DNA of 64,000 nt from positions 186,001 through 250,000 of the forward strand of contig CADARP010000001.1 in assembly GCA_902790325.1 (NCBI GenBank). Direction: 5' to 3'. The stretch is from Oscillospiraceae bacterium. GTDB taxonomy: Bacteria > Bacillota > Clostridia > Oscillospirales > Acutalibacteraceae. Within the stretch, counting starts at the first letter, position 1. Every line of letters starts with the position of its first letter. A program made the position numbers and the translations under genes. Shown here piece after piece: positions 34,496 to 46,576 of the stretch. A model generated the notes under the pieces. That model saw nothing but the letters and a program-made list of their open reading frames with translations. It had not been told where the DNA came from and did not search any database.

Positions 34496-35785
34496 TTATT
34501 TTTGATCCGCATTTGCGGCGGCAATTTTGGCGGCGCGTGTCTTTTCGGGAGGCTTCGGCTTGATTTCGCCCGCCTGTGTCAGCGACCACTTTGTCAGCAG
34601 CGGGCCGACCAGCTCGTAGATCAGCACGCCGAACAGCACGATGTTGCGAATGAGCGGTCCGACGCCCTCGAGCGACTGAACCGTGACGGACATGCCGAGC
34701 GCAACGCCTGCCTGCGGCAGCAGCGTAATGCCCAGATGTGTGCAGACCTCTTCACTGCAGCGCATCATTTTCGCGCTGCCCAAAGCGCCGAGATACTTAC
34801 CGGCCGAGCGGGAAAGAATGTAGATAACGCCGATCCCGACGATCGTCAGATCGGTAAAAACGTTCAATTCAAGCTCGGCGCCGCTGAGCGCAAAAAAGAG
34901 TATGAACAGGGGAGCGGTCCATTTATCCACACGACCCATTATTTCTTCGGAGAAATCACAGATGTTGCAGAATACGGTCGCAAGCATCATGCAAACCAGA
35001 AGGGTAGAGAAACCGATCTTGACGCTGCCGATATGGAATTCCAACTGCGACAACGCGACGGTCAGGATAACGAATGTGATGGATATACTCAATCGCTTGC
35101 TGTTGGAATCGTAGAATTTTTCGGCCGCGGAGAAAAGAAGACCCATCACAAAGCCGAGCAGAAGAGACAAAACGATCTCCAGCAGGGGATTGACGATGAT
35201 CGAAATCAGATCGATATGTCCGCCGAGCATGGCTTTGGCGATACCGAACGATACGGCAAAAACGACCAGACCGACCGCGTCGTCCAGAGCGACGATCGGA
35301 AGGAGCAGGCGCGTCAAAGGACCGTCTGCCTTGTATTGACGCACGACCATCAGCGTTGCGGCAGGCGCCGTTGCGGTCGCGATCGCGCCCAGACACAGAG
35401 CCATCGGCACAGGCAGACGATCACGCAGCCAAATGTGCATAACAAGAAGCGCACCGTCTACGAACAGCGTGGCGGCAAGCGCCTGCACAATGGCGATCAC
35501 TGTCGCCTGTTTTCCGGTCTTTTTGAGCGCGGACAGACGGAATTCGTTTCCGATTGCGAACGCGATAAAACCGAGCGCAACATCGGACAGTATACCGAGC
35601 GACTTGACCTCGTCCATAGTGGCAAAGCCCAGACCGGGTACGCCGAGACGACCGAGTCCATACGGCCCGATCAGCATACCGGCAACGAGATATGCGGTCA
35701 CGGAAGGCAGTCCCAGCTTTTTTGTAAAGCGGGAAAGCATCAGGCCCGCGGCAAGGGTGATGGCGATTTGAAGCAATACTTGCAT
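34496..35785 (-). CDS. CPA2-family cation:proton antiporter (Kef/NapA-like)
   Basis: This 429-residue membrane protein has about twelve helices. Family features are LGLPSVTAYLVAGMLIGP near the N-terminus, GFIAFAIGNEF and LVALDDAVGLVVFA with the two-Asp signature of the transport site. No TrkA-N regulatory domain follows, so it is the short form. ATG 35785 has AAGGGATCA upstream and is preferred to the ATG 12 codons earlier. It has its own promoter and probably exchanges Na+ or K+ for H+; the ion is not shown. Confidence 0.88.
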   Translation of the reverse strand: MQVLLQIAITLAAGLMLSRFTKKLGLPSVTAYLVAGMLIGPYGLGRLGVPGLGFATMDEVKSLGILSDVALGFIAFAIGNEFRLSALKKTGKQATVIAIVQALAATLFVDGALLVMHIWLRDRLPVPMALCLGAIATATAPAATLMVVRQYKADGPLTRLLLPIVALDDAVGLVVFAVSFGIAKAMLGGHIDLISIIVNPLLEIVLSLLLGFVMGLLFSAAEKFYDSNSKRLSISITFVILTVALSQLEFHIGSVKIGFSTLLVCMMLATVFCNICDFSEEIMGRVDKWTAPLFILFFALSGAELELNVFTDLTIVGIGVIYILSRSAGKYLGALGSAKMMRCSEEVCTHLGITLLPQAGVALGMSVTVQSLEGVGPLIRNIVLFGVLIYELVGPLLTKWSLTQAGEIKPKPPEKTRAAKIAAANADQK

Positions 35786-35819
35786 GATGATCCCTTCGTT
35801 TCGTGAAATTGCAAAATGC

Positions 35820-35848
35820 ATCGTATCACTTTTTGTTTAAAATGTCCA
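35820..35848 (-). promoter_or_regulatory. probable sigma-A promoter of the antiporter gene
   Basis: On the minus strand, TGGACA (35843-35848), a 17-nt spacer and TACGAT (35820-35825) lie 34 nt upstream of the antiporter start. Confidence 0.6.
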
Positions 35849-35857
35849 GTCTTTTTA

Positions 35858-35890
35858 TAAAAAAACAGCCCCGGAAGTTTCCGAAGCTGT
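35858..35890 (-). terminator. intrinsic terminator after the pyrimidine phosphorylase gene
   Basis: On the minus strand, ACAGCTTCGGA and TCCGGGGCTGT form an 11-bp stem with two G-T pairs, followed by a run of seven T residues. Confidence 0.88.
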
Positions 35891-35907
35891 AAAGAGTATC
35901 CGAGAGC

Positions 35908-37215
35908 TTATACGTTTGAGATGCTGTCGATCACCATGGGGATCGGTTTCGGCGCGACGTCCGACACCTCAAACGCATCGCCGAGTACATTGACCGCATC
36001 CGCAAACGCGTCTTCATTTTCCGAGAAAAGGGTTGCGATCCGATCGCCGGAACGGATCGCGGAACCCGGTTTGACGTCCAGTACAAGACCTGCCGCTAAA
36101 TGAATCACGTCGTCTTTGGTACGCCTTCCGGCGCCGAGAAGCATTGCGGCCGTCCCGCACTTTTCGGCGTCGATGCGCCGGATATAGCCGTCCGAACGCG
36201 CTTTGATGGAACGGAAGCAGCGCGACTTGCGGAAAAGAGATGTGTCTGTGATGACGCTGCTGTCGCCGCCCTGGGCGCTGACCATCCAGATCAGACGCTC
36301 CAGCGCGAGCCCGCTGTACAGCGCGTGTTTGGCTTTGGATCTGCATTCTTCTAACGTACCCTGTTCGCACAAAAGCAGCATTTGTGCAGCGAGCTCGATG
36401 CAAAGCTCGGTCAGATCCTCCGGGCCGATTCCCTGCAGCGTTTGAACGGCTTCAATCACTTCGAGCGTGTTGCCGACCGCATAACCGAGCGGCGCATCCA
36501 TATTGGTAATCAATGCCGTAACGCGAAGTCCCTGACGTTTACCGATCTCTACCATTGTTTTCGCGAGCGCACGCGCATCGGAACTGCGTTTCATAAAAGC
36601 GCCGCTGCCTGTTTTGACGTCCAGCACGAGATTCTGTGCGCCGGCAGCGATCTTCTTGGACATGATGCTGGCAGCAATCAGCGGAATACTGTCCACGGTT
36701 GCGGTAACGTCCCGCAGCGCATAGAGCTTTTTGTCGGCGGGCGCAAGCTCCGCTGTGCTGCCGGCCACGCACAGACCGCAGCCTCGCACAACGGAAACAA
36801 TCTCGTCCGTCGAAAGATCCGTGCGAAATCCCGGTATAGCGGAAAGCTTATCAGTCGTACCGCCCGTATGCCCGAGACCGCGGCCGGACATTTTAGCAAC
36901 CTTGACCCCGCAGGCCGCAACGATCGGTGCAACGACAAGCGTTGTCTTGTCTCCGACGCCGCCGGTAGAATGCTTGTCGGCGCGCGCGCCGATCAGATCC
37001 GGGAATTCCAAGCGGTCGCCGGAATCGGCCATAGCCATCGTCAACGCCGCCGTTTCGTCGGGCGTCATGCCGCGAAAACAGACCGCCATCGTAAAAGCGG
37101 AGGCCTGATAATCGGGGATTGTTCCGTTTGTGTATCCCTCGATAAAAAAGCGGATCTCGTCCCGGGAAAGCGCTTCACCGTTTCGCTTCTTTGCGATCAA
37201 GTCAACCATGCGCAT
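35908..37215 (-). CDS. pdp: pyrimidine-nucleoside phosphorylase
   Basis: This enzyme splits uridine and/or thymidine with phosphate in the cytosol (435 residues). KHSTGGVGDK (phosphate and K+ binding) and SGRGLGHTGGTTDKL (the thymidine/pyrimidine phosphorylase signature) are clear, and DVKTGSGAFM follows. The start is ATG 37215 (MRMVDLI...), with AAAGGGTGA upstream. The neighbour 15 nt upstream is rmlB, so the two share a promoter at 38306-38334, an unusual pairing. Whether it should be called pdp or deoA cannot be decided from motifs alone. Confidence 0.93.
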   Translation of the reverse strand: MRMVDLIAKKRNGEALSRDEIRFFIEGYTNGTIPDYQASAFTMAVCFRGMTPDETAALTMAMADSGDRLEFPDLIGARADKHSTGGVGDKTTLVVAPIVAACGVKVAKMSGRGLGHTGGTTDKLSAIPGFRTDLSTDEIVSVVRGCGLCVAGSTAELAPADKKLYALRDVTATVDSIPLIAASIMSKKIAAGAQNLVLDVKTGSGAFMKRSSDARALAKTMVEIGKRQGLRVTALITNMDAPLGYAVGNTLEVIEAVQTLQGIGPEDLTELCIELAAQMLLLCEQGTLEECRSKAKHALYSGLALERLIWMVSAQGGDSSVITDTSLFRKSRCFRSIKARSDGYIRRIDAEKCGTAAMLLGAGRRTKDDVIHLAAGLVLDVKPGSAIRSGDRIATLFSENEDAFADAVNVLGDAFEVSDVAPKPIPMVIDSISNV

Positions 37216-37230
37216 GGATATCACCCTTTC

Positions 37231-38286
37231 TTATATGTTGCCGTACATTTTTTTGTAATAATTCTGGTATTCGCCGCTGACGACGCGCTCGACCCATGAC
37301 TGGTTGTTCAGATACCATTGTACCGTTTCGGCCATTCCGCGCTCAAAAGTATAGTCGGGCGACCAGCCGAGTTCGGTTGTAATCTTCGTATTGTCGATCG
37401 CATAACGGCGGTCGTGTCCCGGTCTGTCCTGTACGTGACGGATCAGGCTCTCATCCTTTCCGGTCGCCTTGAGAATAAGCCGTATAATTTCGATGTTTGC
37501 TTTTTCGTTGTTTCCGCCGATGTTGTAAACCTCACCGACGGCGCCTTTGCGCAGCACCGTGTCGATCGCGGCGCAGTGGTCATGAACGTGCAGCCAATCG
37601 CGTATCTGCATTCCGTCGCCGTAGACAGGCAGGGGCGTATCCGTCAGACAATTCCGAATCATCAGCGGAATCAGCTTTTCCGGAAACTGATAGGGGCCGT
37701 AGTTATTGGAGCAGCGCGTGATATTGACCGGAAGGCCGTACGTCTCGCCGTATGCGCGCACAAGCAGATCTGCCGACGTTTTGGACGCGGAATACGGGCT
37801 GTTGGGCGACAGAGGCGTTTTTTCGGTGAACATGCCCGTTTTGCCGAGCGCACCGTAGACTTCGTCCGTCGAGACCTGCAGATACCGCACGCCGTCCCGG
37901 TAGTCGCGGCAATACTTGTCGTCAGGACGAAGATTCCAGTGGCGCTTTGCGCTGTCAAGCAGAACGCCCGTGCCCAGGATGTTGGTGGTCAGGAAGATCT
38001 CGGGATTTGTGATGCTGCGGTCAACGTGGCTCTCGGCTGCAAAATGAACGACCGTATCGACTGCATAGTCCCCGAAAACCGCATCGACGGTTGCCTTGTC
38101 GCGGACGTCGCCCTTGACAAAGACATAGCGCGGATCGTTTTCCACATCGCGCAGATTCTCAAGATTTCCCGCATAGGTCAGAGCGTCCAGATTGACGATG
38201 CGCACATCGTTGTGTGTTTCAAGCATGTATCGTACGAAGTTTGAGCCGATGAAACCGGCGCCTCCCGTAACGAGTATCGTTTGCAT
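37231..38286 (-). CDS. rfbB: dTDP-glucose 4,6-dehydratase
   Basis: RmlB/RfbB makes dTDP-4-keto-6-deoxyglucose from dTDP-glucose, the second step to dTDP-L-rhamnose and other deoxysugars. Residues 8-14 are GGAGFIG, STDEVYG carries the catalytic Asp/Glu, and YSASK the Tyr/Lys pair; DRPGHDRRYAID near the end is typical of RmlB. Length is 351 residues. The start at ATG 38286 has AGAGGTGA upstream. The other rml genes (rfbA, rfbC, rfbD) are not in the window, so the dehydratase stands apart from them here. Confidence 0.95.
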   Translation of the reverse strand: MQTILVTGGAGFIGSNFVRYMLETHNDVRIVNLDALTYAGNLENLRDVENDPRYVFVKGDVRDKATVDAVFGDYAVDTVVHFAAESHVDRSITNPEIFLTTNILGTGVLLDSAKRHWNLRPDDKYCRDYRDGVRYLQVSTDEVYGALGKTGMFTEKTPLSPNSPYSASKTSADLLVRAYGETYGLPVNITRCSNNYGPYQFPEKLIPLMIRNCLTDTPLPVYGDGMQIRDWLHVHDHCAAIDTVLRKGAVGEVYNIGGNNEKANIEIIRLILKATGKDESLIRHVQDRPGHDRRYAIDNTKITTELGWSPDYTFERGMAETVQWYLNNQSWVERVVSGEYQNYYKKMYGNI

Positions 38287-38305
38287 TCGATCACCTCTTT
38301 GCAGT

Positions 38306-38334
38306 ATTATACCGTTTTTGGTTCTGTCTGTCAA
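38306..38334 (-). promoter_or_regulatory. consensus sigma-A promoter of rfbB-pdp
   Basis: On the minus strand, a perfect TTGACA (38329-38334), a 17-nt spacer and a perfect TATAAT (38306-38311) lie 20 nt upstream of rfbB. Confidence 0.92.
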
Positions 38335-38340
38335 TTTATA

Positions 38341-38369
38341 TTGCATTTTTTGATGGAATATCGTATACT
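38341..38369 (+). promoter_or_regulatory. sigma-A promoter of manA
   Basis: TTGCAT (38341-38346), a 17-nt spacer and TATACT (38364-38369) are divergent from the rfbB promoter and lie 30 nt upstream of manA. Confidence 0.82.
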
Positions 38370-38398
38370 GATACAAACAATCGAAGGAAGTGACGGGT

Positions 38399-39478
38399 AT
38401 GAAACCGATCAAAATGCTGCCAAACCGCGTTTGGCGCATTTATCTCGGCGGTCTGCTTCTGGATGAGCTGCGCGCAGAAGAAGGACAGGACGGGTACTTT
38501 CCGGAGGACTGGCTCGCAAGTGTGGTCGAAGCGAACAATCCGCCGCGCGCGGACGCCCCGGAACACGAAGGGCTCAGCCGTGTCGAGACGCAGGACGGCA
38601 TTCGGTATCTGAAAGATCTGATCGACAGCGACCCCGATGCGTATCTGGGCAAAGCGCACATCGACGCGCACGGCAATCATTTCGGCGTTCTGACAAAATT
38701 CCTCGATTCCGCGGAGCGTCTGCCCATTCAGGTGCATCCGGACAAGCTTGCCGCAAAGAGTCTTTTTCATTCCGATTACGGCAAGACCGAGGCATGGTAT
38801 ATTCTCGGCGGCAGAGAGATCGGCGGAGAAGCGCCGCATATCCTCCTGGGATTTAAGGAAAATGTGACCAAAGAAATGCTGCGCGATCTTTTCGACCGAC
38901 AGGATATCGAGGGAATGGCCGCACTCATGCATAAGATTCCCGTGCAGGCAGGCGACGTCTTTCTGATCGAGGGCGGCACACCGCATGCGATCGGTCCCGG
39001 CTGCTTCCTTCTGGAGATCCAGGAGCCGACCGATTATACGATCAGTCTGGAAAAATGCAATACCAAAGGCGAAAAGCTGCCGGACTTTCTGTGTCATATG
39101 GGACTGGGCTTTGACAAAATGTTCAACTGTTTCCATTACGTGCGGCACACGCTGCCGGAACTTCTGGCAAAGTTCAAACTCATTCCGACAGAAAGCGAAC
39201 AGGACGATGCGCACAAGGTGACAGAGCTGATTTCCTACCGGCGCACGCCGATGTTTTCGCTGCGTCGTATAGATGTTCATGGGAACTGGATGCGCAAAAA
39301 TACAGGCAGACCTTCGGCATTTGTTGTGATTGCGGGCGAAGGAACCGCAGCGGGTATCCCTGTCCGAAAAGGGGAGTGCCTGTTCGTTCCGGCTTCGGCA
39401 GACGACTTTTCCATTCAGGGCGCGCTGACGATTCTCGAATGTCTGCCGCCAATGTGTAAAACGGAGGAAAAAGTATGA
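38399..39478 (+). CDS. manA: mannose-6-phosphate isomerase, class I
   Basis: This cytosolic enzyme interconverts mannose 6-phosphate and fructose 6-phosphate. The cupin zinc site is visible in LPIQVHPDKLAAK and in the later EGGTPHAIGPG and LEIQEPTDYT segments; GKTEAWYI is another typical stretch. Length is 359 residues. The start is ATG 38399, with GAAGGAAG upstream; the GTG three codons earlier is not needed. It overlaps the phosphohexomutase by 4 nt, so mannose 6-phosphate made or used here can flow straight to mannose 1-phosphate. Confidence 0.93.
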   Translation: MKPIKMLPNRVWRIYLGGLLLDELRAEEGQDGYFPEDWLASVVEANNPPRADAPEHEGLSRVETQDGIRYLKDLIDSDPDAYLGKAHIDAHGNHFGVLTKFLDSAERLPIQVHPDKLAAKSLFHSDYGKTEAWYILGGREIGGEAPHILLGFKENVTKEMLRDLFDRQDIEGMAALMHKIPVQAGDVFLIEGGTPHAIGPGCFLLEIQEPTDYTISLEKCNTKGEKLPDFLCHMGLGFDKMFNCFHYVRHTLPELLAKFKLIPTESEQDDAHKVTELISYRRTPMFSLRRIDVHGNWMRKNTGRPSAFVVIAGEGTAAGIPVRKGECLFVPASADDFSIQGALTILECLPPMCKTEEKV

Positions 39479-40980
39479 CAGTCAACTGGAAAGGATTCAA
39501 AAGCGGAACCGATATCCGCGGCTACGGCTGCGTCAATACAGACGATCCGTTGTATTTGAGCAATGATACGGTCATACGCATGACAAAAGGTTTTGCCGCA
39601 TGGCTGCGCAATAAAACCGGCTGCGAAAACCTGACTGTTTCGGTCGGGCATGATTCGCGTGTCTCGTCGGAACGCATCGACGCGGCAGTCACGGCAGCGC
39701 TGCTCGAAGAAGGTATACATGTCAAATCTTGCGGCATGGCGTCTACGCCGGCGATGTTCATGACAACAGTGATGCTTTCCTGTGACGGCGCGGTTCAGAT
39801 CACGGCGAGTCATCACCCGATGGACAAGAACGGACTGAAGTTTTTCACGAAAGACGGCGGCCTTGAGGGGACGGACATTGCGGCGATCCTGTCGCTGGCC
39901 GAGCAGAACGCGTTTACGATCCCAAATACATATGGGTCGCTTGAAAAAGTTGACTTTATGAAGGATTATGCCGCGATGCTGCGCGGACAGATCATAGACG
40001 GCGTCGGAACAGGGGACAAACCGCTCGCGGGGTATAAGATCGCTGTGGATGCCGGCAACGGCGTCGGCGGATTCTATGCGAGCGATGTATTGGAGCCTCT
40101 CGGCGCTGACGTCTCCGGCAGCCGTTTTCTGGAGCCGGACGGCACGTTCCCGAACCATGCCGCGAATCCGGAGGACAAAACGGCAATGCGTATGGCGTCC
40201 GAAGCCGCGGTTGAAAGCCGTTCCGATCTCGGCGTCGTATTCGATACGGACGTGGACAGAGCCGGCTGTGTGGATGCAAACGGCACCGAAATCAACCGAA
40301 ACCGTCTCGTAGCTCTGGCGTCCGTGATCGCGCTGGAAAACGCGCCCGGCGGAACGATCGTCACCGATTCCGTCACGTCCGACGGACTGCACGACTTCAT
40401 TGTGTCTCACGGCGGGAAACATTTGCGCTTCAAACGGGGCTACAAGAACGTGATTGACAAGATGATCGAACTGAACGCGGCCAGTGAAACCTGTCCCCTG
40501 GCGATGGAAACATCCGGTCACGCCGCGTTCCGTGATAACTACAACCTCGATGACGGCGCTTATCTCATGACGCAGATCATAATTCGTATGGCGCGCATGG
40601 GCAAAGAAAAGCTGTTTGAAATGCTGGATTCTCTCGCTGTCCCGCTGGAGGAGCAGGAGGTGCGTTTCCGCATTCTCGAATCCGATTTCCGCAAGACGGG
40701 AGAGCAGTTTATTCGGGATTGGACGGAATACGCTTCTTGCGCATCGGGATATACCGCAGCAGAAGATAACTATGAAGGCATCCGATTCTCAACAAATAAG
40801 GACGCGGGCGACGGATGGATCCTTGCGCGGCTGAGCGTCCATGATCCGGTTATCGTCATCAATGCGGAGAGCAATGCATCCGGCGGCGTGCGAAAGATGC
40901 TCGGAATGCTGTACGACTTCTCAAAGAAGAGAGAATCCCTTGACATTTCCAAATTAACCGCATATATGGAAAACATCTGA
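39475..40980 (+). CDS. phosphomannomutase/phosphoglucomutase (alpha-D-phosphohexomutase)
   Basis: The enzyme moves phosphate between C6 and C1 of a hexose. S112 in TASHHP is the phosphoserine, FDTDVDRAG (about residues 254-262) binds Mg2+, ETSGHAAFRDNY is the sugar-binding loop and the fourth domain closes the 501-residue chain. The start overlaps manA by 4 nt (ATGA), which favours phosphomannomutase activity and supply of mannose 1-phosphate for GDP-mannose. The terminator at 40996-41027 follows. Confidence 0.92.
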   Translation: MTVNWKGFKSGTDIRGYGCVNTDDPLYLSNDTVIRMTKGFAAWLRNKTGCENLTVSVGHDSRVSSERIDAAVTAALLEEGIHVKSCGMASTPAMFMTTVMLSCDGAVQITASHHPMDKNGLKFFTKDGGLEGTDIAAILSLAEQNAFTIPNTYGSLEKVDFMKDYAAMLRGQIIDGVGTGDKPLAGYKIAVDAGNGVGGFYASDVLEPLGADVSGSRFLEPDGTFPNHAANPEDKTAMRMASEAAVESRSDLGVVFDTDVDRAGCVDANGTEINRNRLVALASVIALENAPGGTIVTDSVTSDGLHDFIVSHGGKHLRFKRGYKNVIDKMIELNAASETCPLAMETSGHAAFRDNYNLDDGAYLMTQIIIRMARMGKEKLFEMLDSLAVPLEEQEVRFRILESDFRKTGEQFIRDWTEYASCASGYTAAEDNYEGIRFSTNKDAGDGWILARLSVHDPVIVINAESNASGGVRKMLGMLYDFSKKRESLDISKLTAYMENI

Positions 40981-40995
40981 CAGGTAAAAGAGAAT

Positions 40996-41027
40996 CACGG
41001 GGCCGGCACAAACGTGTCAGCCCCGTG
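40996..41027. terminator. terminator between convergent phosphohexomutase and GH2 genes
   Basis: CACGGGGC (40996-41003) and GCCCCGTG (41020-41027) form the stem, with an inner GCAC/GTGT hairpin. The tail is ATTTATTT on the plus strand; on the minus strand the arm is followed by ATTCTCTTTT. Confidence 0.8.
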
Positions 41028-41044
41028 CGCATTTATTTAAGCTG

Positions 41045-44742
<3,698 letters not shown>

Positions 44743-44748
44743 ACACAC

Positions 44749-45504
44749 TTATCCTTTGCCCTCGATCTGGTCTTGCGCGAAATGGAACACGTATCTGCCG
44801 TGTTTTTCGGTCGATTTGCCGTATTCGATCGCACGCTTCGGACAGCGGTGGATGCAGGCAAGACACTGCTGACAGTCGTCGCTCCAGAAGGGCATATCGT
44901 CCGCGACAAGGATATTCTCAGACGGGCAGACCTTGGCGCACAAGCCGCAGCCTGTGCAGTCATAGGACGTACGGAACGGCTTGGAGGAACGTGCGTACTT
45001 ATTGAAAAGATGTCCTCCGATAAAGGTCTTGACAAAAGCGAATTTGCCCACATGCACATCTGCGCATCCCGACTCACGCGCACGGATATGGGTTGCGATC
45101 TCCTGAAGGCGGGTATTGGCTTCCCGTACTTTTTCGAGCGAGCGCTGATCGTCCTCGACAGAATACGCAACAATATAATTGTCGGGCATGACGAGCGACC
45201 ACACGCCGTCCATATGTACTTTTGAACGCAGAACCCGCATTGCGCAGCCGGCCTCCGCGCCGCAAGTACACACCGCATAACAGTATGCGCCGGTGTGAAC
45301 GCTGACATTTTTTAAAAAATCGGACACCATCTGCGGCAGACTCCACGCGTAGATCGGAAAGACGAGTCCGAAAGTTTCGCCTTCCTCGATCATGACAGGG
45401 GCGAGTGTTTTCTTTGTGATGCGCGTCACGCGGTCATTCGTCAAACGCGCAAGCGTTCGGGCGGCCCATTCGGAATTGCCGGTACCGGAAAAATAATAGA
45501 TCAC
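44749..45504 (-). CDS. EFR1-type ferrodoxin (flavodoxin-like plus 2[4Fe-4S])
   Basis: The N-terminal 165 residues have a flavodoxin-like fold (YYFSGTGNSEWAA, the phosphate loop of FMN). C183, C186, C189, C193 and C211, C214, C217, C221 form two CxxCxxCxxxCP clusters. This fusion is the EFR1 family of Firmicutes, presumed to carry low-potential electrons. The start is a GTG at 45504 with AAGGATG upstream. It opens the unit that ends with the GH2 enzyme. Confidence 0.9.
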   Translation of the reverse strand: MIYYFSGTGNSEWAARTLARLTNDRVTRITKKTLAPVMIEEGETFGLVFPIYAWSLPQMVSDFLKNVSVHTGAYCYAVCTCGAEAGCAMRVLRSKVHMDGVWSLVMPDNYIVAYSVEDDQRSLEKVREANTRLQEIATHIRARESGCADVHVGKFAFVKTFIGGHLFNKYARSSKPFRTSYDCTGCGLCAKVCPSENILVADDMPFWSDDCQQCLACIHRCPKRAIEYGKSTEKHGRYVFHFAQDQIEGKG

Positions 45505-45525
45505 AGTATCACATCCTTATGTCAC

Positions 45526-45554
45526 AGTTTACCATACACTTTTGTAAAATACAA
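45526..45554 (-). promoter_or_regulatory. probable sigma-A promoter of the EFR1-phosphatase-GH2 unit
   Basis: On the minus strand, TTGTAT (45549-45554), a 17-nt spacer and TAAACT (45526-45531) lie 21 nt upstream of the EFR1 start. Confidence 0.6.
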
Positions 45555-45561
45555 CAGAAAA

Positions 45562-46470
45562 TTATGTCTCAATCACATGGATCAACCGTTCTTCCGCATC
45601 AGCCAGGATCGTCTTTTCCTGAGCAGCCGCCATATTTGCGCGCAAGCGGTCGCTCTCAAGCAGACGACAGGCATACGATACGCTGTCTGCCGCCGTCTTT
45701 CCGCGAAAGGCTGCGCCGTGCGCGTCCAGAAACTGTGCGTTTCTCCGAGCACGCTGTACAGTCGAATGAAGAAGCGTTACAATCTTTTCCTGTCTCGACC
45801 CGGCGCAGACAAACGCGGAAAACGCCGGGGTAAATACGGCGTCGCAGGCACACAGCGATAGCGGCATATCCATCTCGAGATCCGAGATAAACACATTCGG
45901 TTTGTCCGCAAATACACCCATCCAGTTTTTTCGGCGCTGTTCACTGCTGCCGAGCAGGATCGTCTGCGCTTGCGGACACATGGTTTGCGCGGCATGTACT
46001 GCGCTTTTGAGCACACTGACGCTGACCGTTTCGCCGATCATGAGAAAGACGGGACGGTCCTCACGCAGCCCTAAAGCGCGCCGGCATTCCGATTGCGGCA
46101 AATGACGACGGTATGATTCGTTCAGCGGTATACCGCAGACGCGAACGCTTGTGTCGCGCGCGCCGTGTGTAATGAACTCGAATGACAGCTCCTCGTGCGC
46201 GATCAGACATGATTGAACCGCAGTCATTCGTTTTTCCGGACAGTAGAAGTCGGAGGAAAGATATATCGTCTTTACGGCATCGTTGACGCCGGGCAAGACC
46301 CCGCTTTCGCCGACGAGGACAATATCGGGCGATCGTTTCTCGACCGCCTCCGCTGTCTTTGCGTTTGACTCGAACGGCAGTATTGTACACGCATGTCCGC
46401 GCGGCTCCAATATCGTCTTGGCCGTTCGTAGTATTTCCGACCGCATTTTGCCTATCATTACTATATTCAT
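45562..46470 (-). CDS. GT-B-fold glycosyltransferase-like protein
   Basis: The 302-residue protein has the alternating alpha/beta build of GT-B enzymes. A GIPLNESYRR segment followed by RALGLREDRPVFLMIGE resembles the linker and second-domain start of MurG/MGDG-synthase (GT28-like) proteins. It is shorter than those (usually about 360-400), and the second-domain Gly-rich and Glu sugar-nucleotide motifs are not clear, so it may be diverged. Start is ATG 46470 with GGTGA upstream; ATG 46485 is an alternative. No partner gene is clear. Confidence 0.6.
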   Translation of the reverse strand: MNIVMIGKMRSEILRTAKTILEPRGHACTILPFESNAKTAEAVEKRSPDIVLVGESGVLPGVNDAVKTIYLSSDFYCPEKRMTAVQSCLIAHEELSFEFITHGARDTSVRVCGIPLNESYRRHLPQSECRRALGLREDRPVFLMIGETVSVSVLKSAVHAAQTMCPQAQTILLGSSEQRRKNWMGVFADKPNVFISDLEMDMPLSLCACDAVFTPAFSAFVCAGSRQEKIVTLLHSTVQRARRNAQFLDAHGAAFRGKTAADSVSYACRLLESDRLRANMAAAQEKTILADAEERLIHVIET

Positions 46471-46534
46471 CGTATTCACCGGCATTTAGTATGCGATAAA
46501 CAAAGATACAGTATACAAACAAGTCAAAAGAAAC

Positions 46535-46561
46535 GGCCCGCCACCGAAAAGATGGCGAGCC
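46535..46561 (-). terminator. intrinsic terminator after the EEP phosphodiesterase gene
   Basis: On the minus strand, GGCTCGCCA and TGGCGGGCC form a 9-bp stem with one G-T pair, followed by GTTTCTTTTG. Confidence 0.8.
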
Positions 46562-46576
46562 GAAGGATACGATTTC

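Noticed and set aside
46471-46534. A promoter for the GT-B-like gene around TTGACT and TATACT on the minus strand.
   Set aside because: The two elements are only 6 nt apart, so they cannot form one promoter.
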